Shown here in pieces: positions 45,782 through 53,733 of a stretch of 64,000 bases of DNA. The DNA lies in NCBI RefSeq assembly GCF_900182915.1, contig NZ_FXUG01000022.1, positions 1-64,000 on the forward strand, given 5' to 3'. Position 1 is the stretch's first letter. Each line of letters starts with the position of its first letter. Both the position numbers and the translations under genes were made by a program. The notes under the pieces were generated by a model, which was not told where the DNA came from, did not search any database, and saw only the letters and a list, made by a program, of their open reading frames with translations. The stretch is from Neorhodopirellula lusitana (GTDB lineage Bacteria > Planctomycetota > Planctomycetia > Pirellulales > Pirellulaceae).

Positions 45782-46933
45782 TTAGTGGCGGACGGTTTGG
45801 TATTTCTTGGCGATGATTTCAATCGCTTGATCGATTTCTTGCTCGGTTGAAAACCGCGAGACGCTGAACCGCAGCGCCGAGTCGACCTCCGCTTTGCTGG
45901 CTCCCATCGCCATCAACACGTGGCTTGGTGGGCTGCTGCCGCTGCTGCAAGCTGAACCGCTGCTGCAGGCGACGCCGGCCATGTCCAAGGCAAGCAGCAG
46001 GTTTTGTCGGTCAGCGCCGACGAAAGAGAGGCAGCAGGTCGACGGCAACCGGTCCGCCTGCTTGCCCTGAACGACGATTTCCGGAAAGCGGTCGCTGAGC
46101 GTGGCTTCGAGCCGATCGCGTAAACTCGCCATGTGCGCCGACGCGGCGGGGAATTCCTCGATCGCCAAGGCAGTTGCTTCGGCGGCGGCGGCGACCAAAC
46201 CAACCGGTTCGGTGCCGGGTCGCGTGCCCAACTGTTGTTCGCCACCCAACAAAGACGGCTTCAGCTCGATTCCGCTGCGCAGCCACACGAAGCCGACTCC
46301 CGTGGGGCCGTGATACTTGTGCGGCGTGATCGTGGCCGCGTCGATCCCCCAAGCGGTGAAGTCGACCGGCACTTTCCCGATCGATTGCGTAACATCGACG
46401 TGCAGCAGGACTTGGGCAGCGCGACAGACTCGAGCGATATCCTGGATCGGCTGAATGACCCCTGTTTCGTTATTGGCGGACATTACCGACACCAGCCCGA
46501 TACGGCGCGAGGCTTGTTGTTCGGCTTTGATGATTTCTTGCAGTCGATCCAGACGGACCACTCCGTTTGCATCGACTGGAATCAAGCGAACCGGACGGGC
46601 TTCCGATTTCGCTTGTGCCGCCGCCAGCACGCTGGGGTGCTCAATCGAACTGACGACCAACGTCGTGTCGGGTTCACCAAGCCCGGTGATCGCCGCGTTG
46701 TTCGCCTCCGTTCCACCGCTGGTCACGATCAGTCGATCCGCGCCAACTCGAGTCAGGTCGCTGCCCAGAACCCGGGCGATGCGATCGAGCGACTCTTCGA
46801 GCCGAAATCGAGCCCGCTGACCAAACTGGTGCTGGCTGGATGGATTCAGCGGTCCCCGCAACAAGGTTTCGTTCAAAACGTGAGCAACACGGGGATCCAT
46901 TGCCGTGGTGGCGTTATTGTCGAGATAGATCAT
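45782..46933 (-). CDS. Cysteine desulfurase (NifS/IscS family)
   Basis: 383 residues from ATG 46933 (MIYLDNNATTAMDP). This PLP enzyme takes sulfur from cysteine for Fe-S or thio-cofactor synthesis. The PLP-related blocks are SANNETGVIQPI, HVDVTQSIGKVPVDF and TPHKYHGPTGVGF (catalytic Lys). The sulfur-carrying loop VACSSGSACSSGSSPPSHVL fits the long-loop type I group. Typical end ALRFSVSRFSTEQEID. The start is one base after the upstream stop, so it is coupled to the membrane-anchored hypothetical gene. Confidence 0.95.
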   Translation of the reverse strand: MIYLDNNATTAMDPRVAHVLNETLLRGPLNPSSQHQFGQRARFRLEESLDRIARVLGSDLTRVGADRLIVTSGGTEANNAAITGLGEPDTTLVVSSIEHPSVLAAAQAKSEARPVRLIPVDANGVVRLDRLQEIIKAEQQASRRIGLVSVMSANNETGVIQPIQDIARVCRAAQVLLHVDVTQSIGKVPVDFTAWGIDAATITPHKYHGPTGVGFVWLRSGIELKPSLLGGEQQLGTRPGTEPVGLVAAAAEATALAIEEFPAASAHMASLRDRLEATLSDRFPEIVVQGKQADRLPSTCCLSFVGADRQNLLLALDMAGVACSSGSACSSGSSPPSHVLMAMGASKAEVDSALRFSVSRFSTEQEIDQAIEIIAKKYQTVRH

Positions 46934-46934
46934 G

Positions 46935-47594
46935 TCAGTTCGGCGAGTCCACGTCGGAAGCGGCTTCCTTGGCCAGGGCATCAGCCAGTTCGTCTCGCCC
47001 GGCGGCCCGCATGTCGCGAATCAGACTGGTGTATTCCGTTTGCAGATAGTCGCTGATCATCGTCTTCAGCGTATCTGGATCGTCGAGGGGCCCCACGATC
47101 TCGAATAAACGCGGCATCACCAGGTAGAGCTCCCGCTGGGACAGTGTGCCGATGGTTTGCCAAAACGGTTGAGCCATCTCGGGATGATCGGTGCTCCAGG
47201 TTTTCCAGAACGGGGCACCGTCGCGGTGCAATCGCAGTTGTTTCATCAACAGGGCCGCGTCGTCGTCAACCGGATCTTCGTTGCCACGCTGCAGCGAAAC
47301 CAGGTGCCACGTCGAAGGCTCCAGGTCGGGCTGCTTGATCCAGTTCTTCTGGGTCAGCATCAATGCGGTCAAAGGCGTGGTCGTGGTCCGCCGAATCGGG
47401 GTGATTTGCAGATGAATCAGCGGGATTTCATAGAAAGTGAACTTTCGAGACCGAAAATGCGTGGGCGAGAATTCTTCGCCCTCGACGTAGCCGGTTGTGC
47501 GAATGATCCCAAACAACACCAATGCCAACACACAAGTGGAGATCAAAATCACCCAGAACGGTGAACGATTGACGGCAGACTTGGCTTTGCTCAT
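46935..47594 (-). CDS. Single-helix membrane protein of unknown function
   Basis: 219 residues. One N-terminal helix (FWVILISTCVLALVLFGII) is followed by a soluble domain: FSPTHFRSRKFTFYEIPLIH, TPLTALMLTQKNWIKQPDLE, then a helical C-terminus with YLVMPRLFEIVGPLDDPDTL. No family is recognised. It directly precedes the cysteine desulfurase in the same operon (1-base gap) and is divergent from scpB. It is probably anchored to the cytoplasmic membrane. Confidence 0.7.
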   Translation of the reverse strand: MSKAKSAVNRSPFWVILISTCVLALVLFGIIRTTGYVEGEEFSPTHFRSRKFTFYEIPLIHLQITPIRRTTTTPLTALMLTQKNWIKQPDLEPSTWHLVSLQRGNEDPVDDDAALLMKQLRLHRDGAPFWKTWSTDHPEMAQPFWQTIGTLSQRELYLVMPRLFEIVGPLDDPDTLKTMISDYLQTEYTSLIRDMRAAGRDELADALAKEAASDVDSPN

Positions 47595-47671
47595 GGCAGC
47601 ATCTTAACGGGGCGCGGGGCAAGATCCTAACCGGTCTGGTGACCGAGCGATCACTTGGGCATGATGAGGCC

Positions 47672-49012
47672 ATGCGAAATCACGGTTCCTCATGGCCCTG
47701 CGGGTCAATCTCGCGTCACGGATCACCCTGGCAAAGAACGACGTCCTGGCAAAAGGATGGGGCGTGGCCGCGCACGGAAAAAAGTCAGGCCCAGAATTTA
47801 CTCAATCCCGTCAGGCTCGCCGAGGCGGCAACTGGTCTCGGCGGTGCGGCGGGTGCTGGCAAGGAAGTGGGCTCGGGAGATCAATCGGGCTCCGATGACG
47901 CTGAAAACGCGGGGGAGAATCAGGACGCGTCAGCCAGCTTGGACCCTGGCGTGGCTCGCAGCCGGGTCGAAGCGTTGTTGTTGATCGCGAAATCACCGCT
48001 CAGCTATCGCCGGCTGGCCGCTTTGGCCGAATTGGAGGACGCCACCCAGGCTCGGACGCTGGTGGCGGACCTGAACGCGTTATACGATGCCAATGGCCGT
48101 GGAATCCGCATCGAACAAATCGCCGGCGGCAGTCGCATGATGACGCGTGGTGTGGTCAGTCCTTGGCTGCGAAGACTGGGCGTTTTGCCTGAAGCAATCC
48201 GCTTAAGTTGGCCGATGATGGAAACGCTCGCGATCGTGGCTTACCGCCAAGATGTCACGCGGGCGGATGTCGAAGCCGTTCGCGGTGTGGCCTGCGGCGA
48301 GATCCTGCGTCAGCTAATGTCGGTCGATTTAGTCCGGATTAGTGGACGCAGCGAGGAGCTCGGTCGACCCTACCTTTACGGAACTACCAAACGTTTCTTA
48401 CAAATTTGTGGATTGGCGTCGATAAACGCACTGCCAGCGATTGACTCACGGGGGTTCTGTGAGGATGTTTCTGGTGCTGAAGAGGCCACTGCAAACGAAG
48501 ATTCTGCTGGTGACCCCACCAACCCATTCCCCACCCCTGAGCCGGACCCAAATGCCGGCTCCCCAGTTTCCAAGGAGTCCGACGTGAGTATCGTAGCGAC
48601 CGACGCTCTCGCCACCGATTCGGTGTTGTCAACTTTCGCCAACGCCGTGACCGGCGAAGGCTTCGTAACGGGTGTGGCCGATCCGGCTACGCCAGCCACT
48701 GAGAATCCGGCTGCTGTGATTGAAGACGAAGAGGATGACCTCTACGAACGTGGACTGGATGACGACGACGATGAAGATTTCGTCGACGACGAAGATGACT
48801 GGGATGACGACGACGATGAGGATGACGACCTCGACGAGGACGACGACGAAGAAGAGGACGACGATTCCGACGACAGCTGGGAAGAAGTCGACGACGACGA
48901 AGCCGATGAAGATTGGGACGACGAAGACGACGACGAGGAAGACGACGACTGGGACGAAGACGACGGCGCAGAGGACGATGATGACGACGAAGAAGAGGAA
49001 CTGGAAGTCTGA
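47672..49012 (+). CDS. scpB: ScpB-like condensin subunit with a long acidic tail
   Basis: About 446 residues. The central winged-helix region matches ScpB, the SMC-ScpAB (condensin) partner for chromosome segregation: RVEALLLIAKSPLSYRRLAA, WLRRLGVLPEAIRLSWPMME, LAIVAYRQDVTRADVEAVRG, and GRPYLYGTTKRFLQICGL. A linker of about 90 residues follows, and from about 350 the protein is almost pure Asp/Glu (with few Trp, Tyr, Ser). Typical ScpB is 180-200 residues. The start is uncertain: ATG 47672 is used; a GTG at 47639 is possible and a later start nearer the ScpB domain cannot be excluded. Confidence 0.9.
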   Translation: MRNHGSSWPCGSISRHGSPWQRTTSWQKDGAWPRTEKSQAQNLLNPVRLAEAATGLGGAAGAGKEVGSGDQSGSDDAENAGENQDASASLDPGVARSRVEALLLIAKSPLSYRRLAALAELEDATQARTLVADLNALYDANGRGIRIEQIAGGSRMMTRGVVSPWLRRLGVLPEAIRLSWPMMETLAIVAYRQDVTRADVEAVRGVACGEILRQLMSVDLVRISGRSEELGRPYLYGTTKRFLQICGLASINALPAIDSRGFCEDVSGAEEATANEDSAGDPTNPFPTPEPDPNAGSPVSKESDVSIVATDALATDSVLSTFANAVTGEGFVTGVADPATPATENPAAVIEDEEDDLYERGLDDDDDEDFVDDEDDWDDDDDEDDDLDEDDDEEEDDDSDDSWEEVDDDEADEDWDDEDDDEEDDDWDEDDGAEDDDDDEEEELEV

Positions 49013-49022
49013 TCCCAGACAG

Positions 49023-49118
49023 CTGAACGCACCATGTTCTGAACACGCCGTGTTCTAAAAACGCCATGTTCTGAACGTGCCAGCTTCTCAACGTGCCAGC
49101 TGCTCAACGCACCAAAGC
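49023..49118. repeat. 16-bp tandem repeat, six copies
   Basis: Units CTGAACGCACCATGTT (49023), CTGAACACGCCGTGTT (49039), CTAAAAACGCCATGTT (49055), CTGAACGTGCCAGCTT (49071), CTCAACGTGCCAGCTG (49087) and CTCAACGCACCAAAGC (49103). It begins 11 bases after the scpB stop. The diverged copies suggest an old array. Confidence 0.88.
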
Positions 49119-49142
49119 GTTTTTGAGGTCCATTTCAACCGT

Positions 49143-49193
49143 AGGGCCAGTTCCTACCGGCCCTTCACCAATGGGCTGGTAGGAACTGGCCCT
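49143..49193. terminator. Long hairpin between convergent scpB and ABC permease genes
   Basis: Left arm 49143-49163 (AGGGCCAGTTCCTACCGG plus CCC) and right arm 49173-49193 are inverse complements of 21 bases with one G-T pair, around a 9-base loop. There is no T-run, but its position between two convergent genes suggests bidirectional termination or transcript-end protection. Confidence 0.65.
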
Positions 49194-49283
49194 GCCTCGT
49201 TTCACAAAGCAAGCCTTCTCCTTAATTCCGTTTCCCACCGGAACGGTGCCCACGGTCGCGAAGCACTCCAGTGCATGCGTGCT

Positions 49284-50390
49284 CTAATTCATCCGCCGAC
49301 GAAACAGCCATCCGGCGGAGGCCAGCGTGACGGCCGCGATCAGGGCCATCGGCCAGAACTGGTCGATCAACAAATGGAATGGAGTGCCTTCGAGGAACGT
49401 GCCCCGCACCACCACCATGAAGTAACGCAGCGGGTCGAGGTAGGTCAACGTTTGCACCAGCGGTGGCATGTTCGCTATCGGGGTTGAGAATCCCGAGAGG
49501 ATGATCGCAGGAACAAGAAACAAGAACGCGCCCAGCAAGGCTTGTTGTTGGGTCACAGCCAGCGAGGAGATCATCAGGCCGATGCCGATCACGGCCAACA
49601 CAAACAGCACGACGCCGCAGTAGAGCGTCAACAGGCTGCCGTGAAAGGGAACTTCGAACCACAGGATGGTTGCCACGATGATCACGGTGGCTTCGGCGAT
49701 GCCGATGATGAATCCCGGTGTCGCTTTGCCAACCAGAATTTCCCAGGGGCGATAGGGCGTGACCAACAACTGGTCGAACGTGCCTTGTTCTCGCTCCCGT
49801 GCCACCGACAGAGCGGTGACCAGCAAGGTGACGACCAGCGTCAGCAATCCCACAATGCCCGGCACAATGAACCAGCGACTTTGTAGATTCGGGTTGTACC
49901 ACGAGCGCACTTCCAGTTTGGCGGGTGCGCCGCTGAATCCGTGCTCGGTCGCCCATGCCGCGTTGAACCGCTGGACGATCTGCCGAGCGTACCCCAGCGT
50001 GATCAGGGCCGTGTTGGAATCACGCCCGTCGAGAATGATTTGGATGGTGCCCTGGCCATCTCGGTGAATGTCGCGACTGAAGGTGCGTCCGATGTGCAAC
50101 ACCACCAACGCTTGGCGGCTATCGACCAACGGAGCGATCTGGCGATCTTCCGTGATCGTGGCCACTCGCCGAAAGTTGCCAGAACCTTCAAATCGGGCCA
50201 CCAATTCGCGTGATGCCTCCCCGGAACTCTCGTTGTAAACCGCCAGTGGCACGTCGGTCACATCGAACGTTGCCGCATACCCGAACACCAACAACTGAAT
50301 GATCGGCGGGGCGATGATCACGAACCGACCGCGGGGATCCTTCAGCAGAGCCAGGAACTCCTTTTGAATCAATGCGATCAGGTGGAACAT
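49284..50390 (-). CDS. ABC-2 type efflux permease (YbhR-like)
   Basis: 368 residues from ATG 50390. The N-terminal helix region (LIALIQKEFLALLKDPRGRF) is followed by an extracytoplasmic domain and five C-terminal helices: WFIVPGIVGLLTLVVTLLVT, the conserved EREQGTFDQLLVTPYRPWEI, then LFVLAVIGIGLMISSL and FLVPAIILSGFSTPI. It matches ABC2_membrane_3, the YbhR/YhhJ group. It ends the efflux operon, 11 bases after the upstream permease stop. The frame extends to 50582 inside that gene, but the ATG at 50390 fits the family. Confidence 0.92.
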   Translation of the reverse strand: MFHLIALIQKEFLALLKDPRGRFVIIAPPIIQLLVFGYAATFDVTDVPLAVYNESSGEASRELVARFEGSGNFRRVATITEDRQIAPLVDSRQALVVLHIGRTFSRDIHRDGQGTIQIILDGRDSNTALITLGYARQIVQRFNAAWATEHGFSGAPAKLEVRSWYNPNLQSRWFIVPGIVGLLTLVVTLLVTALSVAREREQGTFDQLLVTPYRPWEILVGKATPGFIIGIAEATVIIVATILWFEVPFHGSLLTLYCGVVLFVLAVIGIGLMISSLAVTQQQALLGAFLFLVPAIILSGFSTPIANMPPLVQTLTYLDPLRYFMVVVRGTFLEGTPFHLLIDQFWPMALIAAVTLASAGWLFRRRMN

Positions 50391-50401
50391 GGGCAAGCCT
50401 G

Positions 50402-51634
50402 CTAGTGGAGTCGCTTGGGAGAGAGCTTGACCGTCAGACCGAGAAAGACGATTGCCATGATTGCCAGCGCGGCCGAATTGGGCAGGATGACGCTCCAAAC
50501 GTCGCCAGCCAGAAAGGTCGTCTTCAAAAGAGTGACGTAGTAGCGGGCTGGGATCAGGTGCGTCAGCCACTGGATCGGCCAAGGCATGCTGCCGATGTCA
50601 AAGATGAACCCTGACAAAATGAAGGCGGGCAAAAACGTAGTCAGGATCGCGACTTGCCCCGCCACAAACTGGACTCGCGTCACCGTCGAAATGAACAGCC
50701 CCATGCCGAGAGCGGTCAACAAGAACAGCGTGGAAGTCATCAGCAAAACCCACAGGGAACCACGCAGCGGCACGTCGAACAGCCACACTCCCATCGCGAC
50801 CGAGAGCGTCAGCCCGCCCATCCCGAGCACGAAGTACGGCAGAATCTTTCCGAGCAGCACTTCCAGCATGGAGACCGGCGTCACCATCATGGCTTCCATC
50901 GTGCCGCGTTCCCATTCTCTGGCCATCAACATCGCGGTCAGCAAGGAACCGATCAGCGTCATCACCAGAGCGATGACACCGGGGACGAGGTAGTTTCGGC
51001 TGCGGACATTGGCGTTGAACCAAATCCGTTGCTGCAACGCGACCGGTTCCACCAACGTTGCCCCTTGCGCCGTCACGCGGTGTTCCAGCCATTTGCCGTG
51101 CACGGCGGTGACATACCCCTCAACGATTCGAGCGGTGTTCGCATCGACACCGTTGACCGCCAGTTGCATGGTGGCCCCGCCAGGCCGTCGCAACTTCGAA
51201 GAAAAGTCTTCACGCAGATGCAAGATCGCGTCGACACGGCGTTCCATCATCGCTTGCCGCGCCGCGGGCATCCCATGGAGATAAACCGGGCTGAAGTACA
51301 GAGAGTGCTCCAACTCGGCGCAGAAGCTGGTCGTGTCCGGCGTCGTTCGCTCGACCACCAACGCGATCGGCACATGTTCGGCATCCAGCGAAACCCCATA
51401 GCCAAACATCAGCAACAAAATTACAGGCAGCACAAACGCGATCGCCAAGGAACTGGGGTCACGCCAGACCTGCAAAAACTCTTTCCGAACGAGCCCACGC
51501 AGTCGCATCCACGATCCGCCACGTCGCTGGGCTCTCGGTGGTGGAGACACCGGTTGCTGGTGCGTTGGTTGTTGGCGCCTTGGTTGCCGGTGCGTTGGTT
51601 GCCGGTGCGTTGGTAGTTGGTGTGATCGTGTCAT
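50402..51634 (-). CDS. ABC-2 type efflux permease (YbhS-like) with N-terminal 5-residue repeats
   Basis: 410 residues. The family part begins near residue 43 (MRLRGLVRKEFLQVWRDPSS), with LPVILLLMFGYGVSLDAE, EWERGTMEAMMVTPVSMLEV and six membrane helices in all; it pairs with the second permease. The first 40 residues are five-residue repeats (THRQP, RRQQP, THQQP) encoded by a 15-bp tandem repeat at 51552-51626. Its ATG overlaps the ATPase stop by 4 bp (ATGA), so it is coupled to it. An internal ATG at 51508 would remove the repeats. Confidence 0.92.
   Translation of the reverse strand: MTRSHQLPTHRQPTHRQPRRQQPTHQQPVSPPPRAQRRGGSWMRLRGLVRKEFLQVWRDPSSLAIAFVLPVILLLMFGYGVSLDAEHVPIALVVERTTPDTTSFCAELEHSLYFSPVYLHGMPAARQAMMERRVDAILHLREDFSSKLRRPGGATMQLAVNGVDANTARIVEGYVTAVHGKWLEHRVTAQGATLVEPVALQQRIWFNANVRSRNYLVPGVIALVMTLIGSLLTAMLMAREWERGTMEAMMVTPVSMLEVLLGKILPYFVLGMGGLTLSVAMGVWLFDVPLRGSLWVLLMTSTLFLLTALGMGLFISTVTRVQFVAGQVAILTTFLPAFILSGFIFDIGSMPWPIQWLTHLIPARYYVTLLKTTFLAGDVWSVILPNSAALAIMAIVFLGLTVKLSPKRLH
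51552..51626. repeat. 15-bp in-frame minisatellite in the permease gene
   Basis: Five 15-bp units on the plus strand (GGTTGCCGGTGCGTT-type) starting at 51552, 51567, 51582, 51597 and 51612; two are identical. The unit length is a multiple of three, so changes in copy number keep the permease frame. Confidence 0.88.
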
Positions 51635-53733
51635 CGTGGTGATTCAATCAGCTGGATGAAGGCCTCTTCCATGGTCGGATTGGGATTGGACTGGTTCGCT
51701 GATTGATGTTTGATTTCGGCGGGGGCGCCAAGTGCTAGGATTTCGCCCGACATCATGATGGCCATGCGGTCGCAGTACTCGGCTTCTTCCATGAAGTGCG
51801 TCGTGACCAACACCGTGACACCGGATGCGGCCAGCGAATTGATGCGATGCCAAAACTCTCGGCGGGTCAGCGGATCAACGCCGGACGTTGGCTCATCCAG
51901 AAACAGAATCTCGGGTTCATGCATCAACGCACAAGCCAACGACAAGCGTTGCTTGTAGCCCAGTGGCAGGCCGCCGCTGTTGTCGTCCGCGATCGCCTGC
52001 AGCTCAAACTCATGCGTGGCCCATTCCATTCGTTCCCGTCGACGACGGCCACGCAATCCGTAAGCACTGCTGAAGAATCGCAGGTTGTCGGCGACACTGA
52101 GCGTGCCATACAGCGAAAACTTTTGAGACATGTAGCCGATCTTGGCACGAGCGGTCGCGGCGGCTTTGCGAACGTCGACCCCTGCGACTTGCAAGGTTCC
52201 GCCCGTGGCAGGCAGCAAGCCACAAAGCATCCGGAACAACGTCGTCTTGCCGGCACCATTGGCGCCCAGCAAGCCAAAGACTTCGCCGGGCGCGACATCA
52301 AACGTCACTCGCTTGACCGCATAGAAATCGCCGAACTGACGCTCGACTTCCTGAACCTTGATCAGCGGTCCAGGGACATCCGCCTTCGACTTCTCTCCGG
52401 ATGGGTCGGACCGCTTGGGACCGGGGTGGGTTTGCGCCGAGCTCAGGCACGCCCCGCCCCTCGCCCCGCTTCGAGGTCGTGCAGTTTTTAAGTCTTTCAT
52501 TGCCAGCCGTTTGTCATCACCCTCCCCTTGGGAGGGTCGAGCGAAGCGAGGGGAGGGCTCAGCATTGGATCCAGCGCGTAACCCTCCCCGGCCCGAAGCG
52601 GGCCGACCCTCCCAAAGGGAGGGTGAAATAAAACTGCACGACCTCCCCAACGGGTGTGCAAAGAGATCGGGGCTGGACGGCGGTTCTTCAACGCTTCCCT
52701 GTTCGCGTCTTTCTTGTTCGCGTCTTTCTTGTTCGCCTCCTGCTTGTTCGCCTCCTGCTTGTTCGCGGCGCTCATGAAGCATCGCGATGAAACCGTCTTC
52801 AAATCGTGGCGGCACCGCGGTGATGGACGCATTGGGATCATTGGGAAACCACTTTTCGACGGACGCATCCACGTTGCCTTCCACAATCAAGCGGACGGAG
52901 TCACCTTGGATCACCGCGTCGGTCACGCCTGCTTGGCCAGCCAACTGCTCTTGGACGTCACGGTTTTTGCGACCCGGGATTTGCACTTGAAAGGCACGCC
53001 CGGTCAAAGGCTCGCTGAACTGAGTGGGCGGTCCCTGTCCCAGCAGTTGCCCTTCGTCCAGCATGATCACTTCGTCACAACGTTCGGCTTCATCCAGGTA
53101 GGCCGTGCTGAGCAGCACCGTGGTGCCCTCTTCACGCACGAAGCGTTCGACGATCGTCCAAAGTTCACGCCGTGAGACAGGATCCACGCCGACGGTGGGT
53201 TCATCCAGCAAGAGCAGTTGCGGTGGATGAATCAACGTGCAGGCCAAACCGAGTTTTTGCTTCATGCCGCCGGACAATTTCCCCGCCAGTCGGTTGGTGA
53301 ACGGGGCCAGACCGGTCATGTGCATCAACTCGGTGAATCGCGTCGGTCGAACGTCGAGCGGAACCCCTTGAAGATCGGCGTACAGATCCAAGTTTTCTTG
53401 AACCGTTAAATCCTCGTACAGGCCGAACCGCTGTGGCATGTAGCCCACCGTGGCTTGGACCTGCAATGATTGCCGGGCAGCATCGAGTCCCAGCACGGTG
53501 ACCGTTCCACGATCCGCCTGCAGAATCCCGGTGGCCAGTCGCATCACAGTGGTTTTGCCGGCACCATCGGGCCCAATCAGTCCGGTGATCTTTCCTGTGG
53601 CGACACTGAACTGCAACTCACGCAGCGCTGTGACGGTCCGCTTTCCCGCCTGGAAGTTCTTTGTCACATCGTTCAAATGCAAGGCGACTTCGCCGCGGTT
53701 GGGCGGCGAAACAACGAGTCCTTCGCTGCTCAT
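51631..53733 (-). CDS. Double ABC ATPase of a YbhF-type efflux system, with a repeat-derived linker
   Basis: 700 residues, two fused ATPase domains. First domain (1-315): GPDGAGKTTVMRLATG, signature LSGGMKQKLGLACTLI, Walker B LLLLDEPTVGVDP. Second domain (about 450-700): GANGAGKTTLFRMLCG, signature region LPLGYKQRLSLACALM (not LSGG), Walker B ILFLDEPTSGVDP. The linker (about 319-450) is ERREQ/AGGEQ five-residue repeats (DNA 52701-52775) and then a stretch encoded by a palindromic element (52474-52644), giving a low-complexity Pro/Arg/Gly-rich peptide. It is coupled by 4-bp overlaps with the HlyD gene and the permease. Confidence 0.94.
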   Translation of the reverse strand: MSSEGLVVSPPNRGEVALHLNDVTKNFQAGKRTVTALRELQFSVATGKITGLIGPDGAGKTTVMRLATGILQADRGTVTVLGLDAARQSLQVQATVGYMPQRFGLYEDLTVQENLDLYADLQGVPLDVRPTRFTELMHMTGLAPFTNRLAGKLSGGMKQKLGLACTLIHPPQLLLLDEPTVGVDPVSRRELWTIVERFVREEGTTVLLSTAYLDEAERCDEVIMLDEGQLLGQGPPTQFSEPLTGRAFQVQIPGRKNRDVQEQLAGQAGVTDAVIQGDSVRLIVEGNVDASVEKWFPNDPNASITAVPPRFEDGFIAMLHERREQAGGEQAGGEQERREQERREQGSVEEPPSSPDLFAHPLGRSCSFISPSLWEGRPASGRGGLRAGSNAEPSPRFARPSQGEGDDKRLAMKDLKTARPRSGARGGACLSSAQTHPGPKRSDPSGEKSKADVPGPLIKVQEVERQFGDFYAVKRVTFDVAPGEVFGLLGANGAGKTTLFRMLCGLLPATGGTLQVAGVDVRKAAATARAKIGYMSQKFSLYGTLSVADNLRFFSSAYGLRGRRRRERMEWATHEFELQAIADDNSGGLPLGYKQRLSLACALMHEPEILFLDEPTSGVDPLTRREFWHRINSLAASGVTVLVTTHFMEEAEYCDRMAIMMSGEILALGAPAEIKHQSANQSNPNPTMEEAFIQLIESPR
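52474..52644. repeat. Nested palindromic element inside the ATPase reading frame
   Basis: Outer arms AGGTCGTGCAGTTTTT (from 52475) and AAAACTGCACGACCT (52630-52644) enclose an inner inverted pair of about 40 bases, 52520-52557 and 52582-52623. Each inner arm itself contains a small palindrome (CCCTCCCCTTGGGAGGG and CCCTCCCAAAGGGAGGG). The sequence reads through in the ATPase frame without a stop. Confidence 0.85.
52701..52775. repeat. 15-bp in-frame minisatellite in the ATPase gene
   Basis: Five units at 52701, 52716, 52731, 52746 and 52761: GTTCGCGTCTTTCTT twice, GTTCGCCTCCTGCTT twice, then a degenerate GTTCGCGGCGCTCAT. On the coding strand they give ERREQ and AGGEQ pentapeptides. Confidence 0.9.

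Noticed and set aside
46133-47056. 307-residue plus-strand frame opposite the cysteine desulfurase
   Set aside because: It is antisense to a clear NifS/IscS gene and has no protein-family features.
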